From Candidatus Dadabacteria bacterium (GTDB lineage: Bacteria; Desulfobacterota_D; UBA1144; Nemesobacterales; CSP1-2), in the NCBI GenBank assembly GCA_022615255.1, contig JAKEHC010000038.1, forward strand, positions 1 through 13,772: 13,772 nucleotides of DNA, in the 5' to 3' direction. Position numbers and translations under genes: made by a program. Below, in pieces: positions 7,343 to 12,468 of this stretch. Positions within the stretch are counted from its first letter, which is position 1; each line of letters starts with the position of its first letter. The notes under the pieces are model-generated. The model saw nothing but the letters and a program-made list of their open reading frames with translations. It searched no databases and had not been told where the DNA came from.

Positions 7343-8350
7343 CTAATTTATTATCGCTTCGATGATGCTGAACTCGGATTCCGTTGGTATAAGAGACTGC
7401 ATAAGGAAACCGGACAGCTTGAGCAGTTTTTCAAATTCCTCCTTAGTTCTTTCTCCACTCTTCTGTAATACCAATAGCTGTAAGTCCATTAATTTCCCAT
7501 AATCTGGCTGATTTCGAGACAACAAAACAGGCTCGATTATAATGAGTTTACCCCCTGAGGTCATTGCCTTCCTGCAATTCCCCAACACCCTAACGGCATC
7601 TCTCTCATTCCAGTTGTTAATGAATGACTTCAAAACGTAGGCATCGCCGCCTTTCGGAGTCTCATCGAAACAGTCTCCTGCGACTAATGTGAAACGGTCG
7701 GAAATATCCAGATTTCCGATATGTTTCCTTACGCTTTCTATGACGTGAGGCAAATCAAATAGAACGCCTCTAACGCTCGGATATTTTTCTAAAATCTCGA
7801 GCAGCAGGTTGCCATAACCACCGCCTATGTCAACTATTGTGCCGAAATTTGAAAAATCATATGCCTTAATAATTGACGAAATAACACCTTTATATTTTTG
7901 CGCCATTGCGCGGTCAAACGTATTTGAAAATTGGGCATGGTTATTCACGTAATCTAAGAAGTCTTCGCCGAAAACATTCTTAAAGGCAGATTCGCCTGTC
8001 TTTATACTATACAAAAGCTGCCCCCAGGACTGATAACACTCTTTATCATTTATCATGATTACGTACTCTCGGAGAGAATTCGGAGACTCAGTTTTTAATA
8101 GCTCTCCCAAAGGTGTTAGGGTGAAGACGTTATCAGCCTCCTCATGAAAAATGCCCAACCCTGATAGGGCGCGTAAGAGTCGGTAGATCGATGCGGGATG
8201 AGCATCTAATGATCTAGCCAAGTCGGCAGAGTTTTTTGCACCGTCTTTTAGAAGGTCTGCAACACCTAATTTGGCGGCGACATAGAGGCATTGTGTGACC
8301 CAGTTGCCATGTATCATTTCCATTAGCTTCTTTCGATTGTCTTCTGTCAT
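7343..8350 (-). CDS. SAM-dependent O-methyltransferase-family protein (acetylserotonin OMT/CrtF-like)
   Basis: A 335-residue protein from ATG 8350. The N-terminal third is the winged-helix dimerisation domain (LGVADLLKDG, HPASIYRLLRALSGLGIF); the C-terminal part is a class I methyltransferase with SAM motif VDIGGGYGNLLLEIL (173-187), acidic FDLPHVI (198-204), the GDCFD loop (225-229), LIIIEPV (269-275) and LLVLQKSGERTKEEF (292-306). In this family the segment LKxxLHDW carries the catalytic His; here it reads LKSFINNW, with Asn (residue 245) in its place. So it probably binds SAM, but the usual base for O-methylation seems missing. An in-frame ATG at 8377 would add nine basic residues; 8350 is preferred because family members start near here. 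The start overlaps the transposase stop by one base (TAATG). The substrate is unknown. Confidence 0.85.
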   Translation of the reverse strand: MTEDNRKKLMEMIHGNWVTQCLYVAAKLGVADLLKDGAKNSADLARSLDAHPASIYRLLRALSGLGIFHEEADNVFTLTPLGELLKTESPNSLREYVIMINDKECYQSWGQLLYSIKTGESAFKNVFGEDFLDYVNNHAQFSNTFDRAMAQKYKGVISSIIKAYDFSNFGTIVDIGGGYGNLLLEILEKYPSVRGVLFDLPHVIESVRKHIGNLDISDRFTLVAGDCFDETPKGGDAYVLKSFINNWNERDAVRVLGNCRKAMTSGGKLIIIEPVLLSRNQPDYGKLMDLQLLVLQKSGERTKEEFEKLLKLSGFLMQSLIPTESEFSIIEAIIN

Positions 8351-8880
8351 TATACGTTTTCGCCGTCTAAATCCCATTTAATAGGGTTATTTATAATGTA
8401 TTTCCTTATTTCATCTAAATCTTTTTCATTTCGTATTATATGTTCGTAATAGTTTCTTTGCCAAAGCCGCATTCCGGGTGTACCACGGATTAAATTAATA
8501 CGTTTGGACGATTGGTATTTGAAATACGCCACGATTTGACCCAATGTGTGTTTCATACCAGTTATGTTTTTATTGTAGGGGCGGGGTAACCCCGCCCCTA
8601 CATGTGTATAATCGGTGATTATGATAATCCCATGCACATGATTTGGCATTATAACAAACGCATCCAAATCAACTTGCTTAAAATGGCTCGGCACCTCGTT
8701 CCAACAATCTTCAACCACATTCCCCCATTCATTCAACAGCATTTCCCCATCTAGAATCTCGCCAAACAAACATTTCATATTCTGTGTGCATATTGTCACA
8801 AAATACGCTCCGGATTGAGAATAATCGTAATCCTTTAACCTTATAGAACGACGATTGTGTTTCTCAGGAGCGTCAGTCAT
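8350..8880 (-). CDS. REP-associated tyrosine transposase (RAYT, Y1/HUH family)
   Basis: A 176-residue, apparently intact RAYT, the IS200/IS605-related single-strand transposase family linked to REP palindromes. The N-terminal block RRSIRLKDYDYSQSGAYFVT (10-29) is typical. The HUH metal motif is MPNHVHG (78-84; H81, H83), and the nucleophilic tyrosine is Y144 or Y145 in WQRNYYEHIIR, followed by EIRKYIINNPIKW (158-169). Residues 92-102 (THVGAGLPRPY) are translated from a perfect 29-bp REP palindrome lying in the linker after the HUH strand; the frame stays open. Length fits the family (about 150-220). Upstream there is no good Shine-Dalgarno sequence at normal distance (GGAGG is more than 20 nt away). 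Its stop overlaps the methyltransferase start, so the two are probably co-transcribed. Confidence 0.92.
   Translation of the reverse strand: MTDAPEKHNRRSIRLKDYDYSQSGAYFVTICTQNMKCLFGEILDGEMLLNEWGNVVEDCWNEVPSHFKQVDLDAFVIMPNHVHGIIIITDYTHVGAGLPRPYNKNITGMKHTLGQIVAYFKYQSSKRINLIRGTPGMRLWQRNYYEHIIRNEKDLDEIRKYIINNPIKWDLDGENV
8574..8602. repeat. REP palindrome G, inside the RAYT coding sequence
   Basis: TGTAGGGGCGGGGT (8574-8587), central A, ACCCCGCCCCTACA (8589-8602): a perfect 14-bp inverted repeat. It shares the outer arm of the intergenic copies and is closest to REP A. It is translated in frame as part of the transposase linker. Confidence 0.95.
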
Positions 8881-8967
8881 TTTTATAGCGCTTACTCGCC
8901 GCCTCCGAAATTGACGCTATCGTAGTAAGTTTGATTAATCAAGCCCCTGGGTTTCACATACCCGGAA

Positions 8968-10128
8968 TTAAATAATATTCTGCTTTCTCAGGGTTTGGTA
9001 AAGCTCTTTTTTGGTCAGCACTAACGCTCCTAATCCGGAGAGTAGAACAAGGAAGGCTATTATTCCGCCGATAATAGGGATAAGCGTAATTATGAAATAG
9101 ACTATTAATCCGACAAAAAAAGCCCAGCCTTCATGAACGGTCTTTCCTAAGCGCTCGAATATGTATAAGCCTCCCCAGAAGATAACGTATATCCTTGCGA
9201 GGTATACGGTTATTAAATAAGAGGCTAAAAGGATGAGTGCGAGCGGTATGCCCACAATTGTGCTGAAGATAAGTATCAAGGCTATTGGAGCCACAACCAG
9301 GGTAACAAACCCAATTCCTAACGAAGCTAGCGGTCTCTTTCTTAACGTAGAGACGGTATCTCGATTGTATTTGGGATAGAGGTAAATCAACAAAAGCCCT
9401 ATGATTAATGTGGAGATAAAGCTTATGAATGTCACAAATAAGTAAAACCCGGCAAAGATTCCAAACATCTTCTCAGGCGAGGGCTTCGGCGGCGTCTTTT
9501 GGGTTACACTTCCTAGGATTTTCGCATTTTCGTCAATAGAGGCTTTTTCATCACTCCAATAGGTGAGGTCTCCACTAATCTCTGCCTTTGAGGTTAAACG
9601 AAGTGAGCCGACACATGCTTTTAGGTTTCCGCTTATTTTATCTGAAACAGTCAGATTTCTGGCGGCGATCATTACATCTTTCCCAATGGGGGCGGCTAGA
9701 AGAATACTGCCTCCTCCCGCTACAACAGTCCCACTAACCTTTGCGGAATCGGTAAGCTCTATGTTGCCGGCGCTCGCTGTCAGGTTTCTGCCTATCTCTC
9801 CATCGATTATTATCTGTCCGCCAATGATGCGAGCGTCTTGAGAGATTTTTCCGGAAATGCTAATCTTGCCGCCTGCTGCCAGGAGGTCTCCATTTATTGT
9901 GCCGTCTATCAGAATCTGTCCGCCAGCGGCGTAGAGATCGCCGTTTATTGTGCCTGAAATCTCTACCTTTTCGCCAAAAGCAAAATAGTCTTTATTAATT
10001 ACCTCGCCTGAGGGCACGGTAACAAGCTCCCCTGTCTGTAAATTCGCTTCTTCCTGCTCTTTAGCTGAAAAGGCAGGTAAGGTAAAAAGTAAAACTGACA
10101 AGCCCAGGAAAATTATAAGCCGATTCAT
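8968..10128 (-). CDS. Exported bactofilin-like (polymer-forming) beta-repeat protein with C-terminal membrane helices
   Basis: A 386-residue envelope protein. Residues 1-22 form a signal peptide (MNRLIIFLGLSVLLFTLPAFSA). Residues 42-206 are short beta-helix repeats of the bactofilin kind: ISGTINGDLYAAGGQILIDG, then INGDLLAAGGKISISG, about 18 residues per turn, continuing more loosely to ILGSVTQ. After a Pro-rich linker (PPKPSPEK) come about four or five hydrophobic helices (roughly 223-251, 268-291, 293-318, 336-352, 354-372) and a short basic tail. The repeats should therefore lie outside the cytoplasm, unlike classical cytosolic bactofilins, and the protein probably scaffolds or anchors something at the membrane. 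No enzymatic motif is visible. The ATG has no Shine-Dalgarno sequence; a promoter ends 8 nt upstream. It diverges from the cyclase gene. Confidence 0.85.
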   Translation of the reverse strand: MNRLIIFLGLSVLLFTLPAFSAKEQEEANLQTGELVTVPSGEVINKDYFAFGEKVEISGTINGDLYAAGGQILIDGTINGDLLAAGGKISISGKISQDARIIGGQIIIDGEIGRNLTASAGNIELTDSAKVSGTVVAGGGSILLAAPIGKDVMIAARNLTVSDKISGNLKACVGSLRLTSKAEISGDLTYWSDEKASIDENAKILGSVTQKTPPKPSPEKMFGIFAGFYLFVTFISFISTLIIGLLLIYLYPKYNRDTVSTLRKRPLASLGIGFVTLVVAPIALILIFSTIVGIPLALILLASYLITVYLARIYVIFWGGLYIFERLGKTVHEGWAFFVGLIVYFIITLIPIIGGIIAFLVLLSGLGALVLTKKELYQTLRKQNII

Positions 10129-10136
10129 AGCAGGGG

Positions 10137-10165
10137 AGTTTAAAACTTCGTTATATAGGTGTCAA
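10137..10165 (-). promoter_or_regulatory. Promoter of the bactofilin-like gene, probably leaderless
   Basis: On the minus strand, TTGACA (10165-10160, full consensus), 17 nt, TAAACT (10142-10137), then 8 nt to the ATG. The same -10 box, TAAACT, is used before the PhnP-like gene. The -35 box lies within one arm of a 9-bp inverted repeat. Confidence 0.6.
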
Positions 10166-10194
10166 GCAATTATCTTTTCCCGAAACTTGACACC
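10158..10194. promoter_or_regulatory. 9-bp inverted repeat in the divergent promoter region (possible operator)
   Basis: GGTGTCAAG (10158-10166) and CTTGACACC (10186-10194) are perfect inverted repeats 19 nt apart. One arm contains the -35 box of the bactofilin-like gene; the other lies just upstream of the cyclase promoter. A dimeric regulator could use it; a hairpin or chance are alternatives. Confidence 0.4.
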
Positions 10195-10200
10195 GTAATA

Positions 10201-10230
10201 TTGAATAGAAGCCTCATTCGGTTATATAAT
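10201..10230 (+). promoter_or_regulatory. Promoter of the cyclase-family gene, probably leaderless
   Basis: TTGAAT (10201-10206), 18 nt, TATAAT (10225-10230, full consensus), then 7 nt to the ATG. Transcription should start at or one base before the start codon. Confidence 0.55.
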
Positions 10231-10237
10231 TAGACCA

Positions 10238-11008
10238 ATGCATAAAACAAGAAGGTTTATTGATCTTAGCCTGAAGATTGAGCCTGCTCCGGGTCCCGAA
10301 CACCAGCTTCTTCAGATAAAACACGAGGAGCATCATGAGACGGCTGAGTATATGATGATGCGTTTTCAGTGTAGAAGGGAGGACCTTCCAAAGGGTTTAG
10401 GCTGGGCTAATGATTACATTACTCTGGGCACACATGTTGGGACACACATTGATGCGCCATGGCACTATCACCCCACCTCCGAGGGAAAGAGGGCAAAAAC
10501 CATAGACGAGGTTCCCACGGAGTGGTTTTACGGAGACGGGGTTGTGATAGATATGAGACACAAGAAACCGGGGGAGTTGATCGCAACATCAGATTTGGAG
10601 GAAGCGCTTGATAAAATCTCATACAGGATAAAGCCGTTTGATATTGTTCTTGTGATGACTGGAGCAGACAGGCTATGGGGGACTATGGATTACTGGTCTA
10701 AGTTTCCGGGCTTGGGAAGGGAGTCAACCCTCTGGCTTTGCAATCAGGGGGTCAAGGTAATGGGGACCGACACTGCCGGATGGGATAGGCCTTTTGCGGC
10801 GATGGTAGAGGAGTTTAAAAGAACGGGTGACAGCAGCGTTCTCTGGGGGGCGCATTTTGCAGGGATTGAAAGGGAATATTGCCAGATAGAAAAACTCACT
10901 AACCTTGACCTCCTCCCGCCAAATGGATTCAAGGTGGCTTGCTTTCCTATTAAGGTTTCAGGCGGAAGCGCAGGGTGGGCAAGACCGGTGGCGATTATAG
11001 AGGAGTAG
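10238..11008 (+). CDS. Cyclase-family metal-dependent hydrolase (kynurenine formamidase-like fold)
   Basis: A 256-residue member of the cyclase family (PF04199), which includes kynurenine formamidase KynB and isatin hydrolase. The metal signature HxGTHxDxPxH is intact as THVGTHIDAPWH (H66, H70, D72, H76). Further family blocks are TDTAGWDRP (about 177-185) and HFAGIEREYCQIEKL (206-220), the latter with Glu and Cys residues typical of this subgroup. No signal peptide is seen, so it is cytosolic. No tryptophan-catabolism genes are nearby, so the substrate (an amide, lactam or lactone) stays open. The ATG has no Shine-Dalgarno sequence and sits 7 nt after a TATAAT box. The ferritin-like gene follows after 89 nt with its own promoter. 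Confidence 0.9.
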   Translation: MHKTRRFIDLSLKIEPAPGPEHQLLQIKHEEHHETAEYMMMRFQCRREDLPKGLGWANDYITLGTHVGTHIDAPWHYHPTSEGKRAKTIDEVPTEWFYGDGVVIDMRHKKPGELIATSDLEEALDKISYRIKPFDIVLVMTGADRLWGTMDYWSKFPGLGRESTLWLCNQGVKVMGTDTAGWDRPFAAMVEEFKRTGDSSVLWGAHFAGIEREYCQIEKLTNLDLLPPNGFKVACFPIKVSGGSAGWARPVAIIEE

Positions 11009-11036
11009 AAATTTTTGAGAAAACCTGAAAAGCGCC

Positions 11037-11065
11037 TTGCAATACTCATTATAAATTTGTAGAAT
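11037..11065 (+). promoter_or_regulatory. Promoter of the ferritin-like gene
   Basis: TTGCAA (11037-11042), 17 nt, TAGAAT (11060-11065). The predicted start near 11072 gives a leader of about 26 nt containing AGGAGG (11087-11092), five bases before the ATG. Confidence 0.5.
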
Positions 11066-11097
11066 GTCCTTATAGACAGATTGTTAAGGAGGAGACG

Positions 11098-11553
11098 ATG
11101 AACGTTCAAAAGGTAATCGATGAGCTGAATAAGGGGCTTTCTCTTGAATATGCCAGCGTGATTCAGGGACTTCAGCACAGCTTTCTTGTTCAGGGGCTAT
11201 TTAGAGAATCGATAGCCCCGATGTTAAAGGGACATGCCGAGGAGTCTTTTAAGCATGCAAAGATGCTTGGGGATAAGATCGTTGCCTTGGGAGGGCTTCC
11301 CACGGTAGAGCCGGCTCCTGTAAAGCAGGCATCCGATCTGGTAGAGATGCTGAAACAGGACCTGGAGTTAGCAAGGGAGGTTTATGAGCATTATGAATCC
11401 GTTTTGAAAATGGTTCAGGATGACACGCCGCTTAGGGTTATGATTGAGAATATGGTAGAGACTGAAAAGCAAGATTGTGAGGAGCTTGAAAAACTTCTTG
11501 AGTTAAAGAAGATAAGGGTAAAGGATAAAGAGCTTACCTTTAAGGTGAAGTAA
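11098..11553 (+). CDS. Ferritin-like/bacterioferritin-type four-helix protein
   Basis: A 151-residue helical protein aligning by eye with the bacterioferritin/ferritin-like superfamily: helix A LNKGLSLEYASVIQGLQHSF (10-29), helix B GHAEESFKHAKMLGDKIVAL (45-64) with the familiar GGLP turn, helix C LVEMLKQDLELAREVYEHYE (81-100) and helix D (111-135), then a basic tail. Di-iron ligands are only partly standard: E17 and H53 are present and E94 (or E90) fits helix C, but the Glu expected three residues before H53 is Ser50 (E49 is one residue off), and the second ExxH reads E123-K-Q-D126. Iron storage or peroxide protection is the family role; activity is uncertain. A strong Shine-Dalgarno sequence and a promoter support the start. 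Rubrerythrin-like or Dps-like relatives cannot be excluded. Confidence 0.82.
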   Translation: MNVQKVIDELNKGLSLEYASVIQGLQHSFLVQGLFRESIAPMLKGHAEESFKHAKMLGDKIVALGGLPTVEPAPVKQASDLVEMLKQDLELAREVYEHYESVLKMVQDDTPLRVMIENMVETEKQDCEELEKLLELKKIRVKDKELTFKVK

Positions 11554-11750
11554 TAAGATTCTTTTGTTGAGTATCCTTTAAGGTTCTAATCCACCTTAAA
11601 AAAATGGGCTGGTAATAATCCTGCCTATTTTAATTTATCTAAGGTGAATTTTGTATAAGAAAAGAATTGTAGCTGAATCCTTTAAGATTCCATTTTTGTG
11701 GAGGACTTAAGTTCTCCGTTACATTTAGCAAATACCTTTAGACAAAGAAT
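11554..11750. other. Intergenic stretch between convergent genes, with AT-rich hairpins
   Basis: Contains TTTAAGGT (11577-11584) pairing with ACCTTAAA (11593-11600) across an 8-nt loop, GAATC-ctttaa-GATTC near 11675, and a near-palindrome GGAGGACTT/AAGTTCTCC (11700-11717, one mismatch). The first hairpin lacks a T-tract on the plus strand, so it is not a clear intrinsic terminator. No open frame or RNA gene is recognised. Confidence 0.4.
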
Positions 11751-12038
11751 CTAAACCAGTGGGAATCTTATTACCTTTCCGAATGTAGATATATCGTCGT
11801 GTCTGATCAGTTTCTTCTCTTTTGTATCGTGTGTCTTGGAAAGGATTTTTACCAATTCATTCGCCTGAATGGAATCAATGGGAAGTGTTTTTTGGACATA
11901 CCACCCTAAGCCCTCTCCATAACTCAGGAGGCGTATTTCAAACCTGTCCTCGTCTTCCTTTACAATGACCTCTATAATCTGGTCGTTGTCTTCTCCGTGT
12001 ATGCTTCCAAGAAGCGCTTCACTTGCTTGTGAAATCAT
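11751..12038 (-). CDS. Small acidic hypothetical protein (95 residues)
   Basis: Not securely recognised. Residues 1-20 are polar, ending in GEDND. Residues 21-49 read as alternating beta strands (QIIEVIVKEDEDRFEIRLL, then YGEGLGWYVQKTLPI), followed by a helix-like SIQANELVKILSKTHD (56-71) and a short C-terminal strand GKVIRFPLV. A few strands followed by a helix recall PC4-like single-strand nucleic-acid-binding folds, but that is a shape impression, not an identification. The start is supported by AAGGAG (12054-12049), ten bases before the ATG. It stands alone, convergent with the ferritin-like gene. No signal peptide or membrane segment is visible. Confidence 0.65.
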   Translation of the reverse strand: MISQASEALLGSIHGEDNDQIIEVIVKEDEDRFEIRLLSYGEGLGWYVQKTLPIDSIQANELVKILSKTHDTKEKKLIRHDDISTFGKVIRFPLV

Positions 12039-12090
12039 CTACTTCTAACTCCTTAAGTTAATAAATTTTATTTTATGAAATTAACTATCA

Positions 12091-12119
12091 ATTTCAACAT
12101 ATTTTCCGTTTTTTGTCAA
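12091..12119 (-). promoter_or_regulatory. Possible promoter of the small hypothetical gene
   Basis: On the minus strand, TTGACA (12119-12114, full consensus), 17 nt, TGAAAT (12096-12091, four of six). This gives a leader of about 45 nt ending in AAGGAG. The -10 box is weak and the region is AT-rich. Confidence 0.35.
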
Positions 12120-12132
12120 ATTTGTGGATATA

Positions 12133-12227
12133 GTTTCAATTCCTCATAGGTAGGTTAAAAACGAAAATGGGCTGGAGGGTGTTCCGCTCTACAGAATGGT
12201 TTCAATCCCTTTCAGGGAGCAATGAAC
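12133..12227 (-). CRISPR. Possible orphan CRISPR remnant: two repeats, one spacer
   Basis: The 30-nt unit at 12133-12162 begins GTTTCAATTCCTCATAGG and ends TTAAAAAC. Read on the minus strand it ends ATTGAAAC, the 3' end typical of many type I-B and type III repeats. A second unit starts 66 nt later at 12199 (GTTTCAATCCCTTTCAGGGA) and runs to GAAC at 12227, leaving a 36-nt spacer (12163-12198), a normal length. The two units share the first 8 bases and about 18 of 30 overall, so the second is degenerate or of another repeat type. No cas genes or further units are present. Confidence 0.45.
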
Positions 12228-12267
12228 TTTTCTACATGTAAAACCAGAATGTGTCAGATCAGAAAGA

Positions 12268-12287
12268 GTCAGACAAGAATGTCTGAC
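12268..12287. repeat. Perfect hairpin GTCAGACA/TGTCTGAC
   Basis: GTCAGACA (12268-12275), AGAA loop, TGTCTGAC (12280-12287), followed by CTACC. A related half-site, GTGTCAGATC, lies at 12251-12260. This may be another short palindromic repeat family; only one full copy is in the window and no T-tract follows. Confidence 0.6.
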
Positions 12288-12321
12288 CTACCGGACTTGT
12301 CATTTGAATATGAATGACGGG

Positions 12322-12350
12322 AGAGGGCGAGCGCAAGGCTCGCCCCTACA
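12322..12350. repeat. REP palindrome H
   Basis: GGGCGAGC (12325-12332), loop GCAAG, GCTCGCCC (12338-12345), with the usual right flank CTACA. The left flank (GAGA) has diverged from GTAG. It belongs to the GTAGGGGCG family. Confidence 0.8.
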
Positions 12351-12367
12351 TAAAATCCCCTCTATCT

Positions 12368-12386
12368 CTCCTCTATAAAAGGGGAG
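12368..12386 (+). repeat. Hairpin with T-rich tail (repeat or weak terminator)
   Basis: CTCCTCT (12368-12374), loop ATAAA, AGGGGAG (12380-12386), with one G-T pair, then AATTTTCTTT. It has the shape of an intrinsic terminator on the plus strand, but no plus-strand gene ends nearby, so a dispersed repeat is equally likely. Confidence 0.3.
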
Positions 12387-12468
12387 AATTTTCTTTCCCT
12401 GCAAATGCGAAGCTTACATACAACTGGAAAGTCGAGCATACCATATTATTATATAGAGGGATAAATAA

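Larger units (their letters stand above)
12039..12468. other. 430-nt gene-free region
   Basis: No coding frame is credible here. From left to right it holds an AT-rich promoter-like part, a CRISPR-like repeat relic (12133-12227), a perfect hairpin GTCAGACA/TGTCTGAC, a REP (12325-12347), a C/G hairpin with a T-rich tail (12368-12386) and the upstream region of the ATPase gene, where TATTAT (12444-12449) is a weak -10 candidate. This is the densest patch of unexplained structure in the window. Confidence 0.6.

Noticed and set aside
8351..8377. Upstream ATG of the methyltransferase within the transposase gene
   Set aside because: It adds only MGFRRRKRI, with no Shine-Dalgarno sequence; the later ATG fits both the family start and the TAATG overlap. 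It cannot be fully excluded.
7343..11553. A biosynthetic gene cluster built from the methyltransferase, cyclase-family hydrolase and neighbours
   Set aside because: The genes are on different strands with separate promoters and include unrelated envelope and iron proteins; nothing links their substrates.
11577..11600. Hairpin TTTAAGGT/ACCTTAAA as an intrinsic terminator of the ferritin-like gene
   Set aside because: The stem is AT-rich and followed by A, not T, on the transcribed strand.
11601..12175. AAAATGGGCTGG occurring at 11601-11612 and at the start of the putative CRISPR spacer (12164-12175)
   Set aside because: Twelve bases with an A-run, followed by different sequence; too short to argue that the spacer was taken from this locus.
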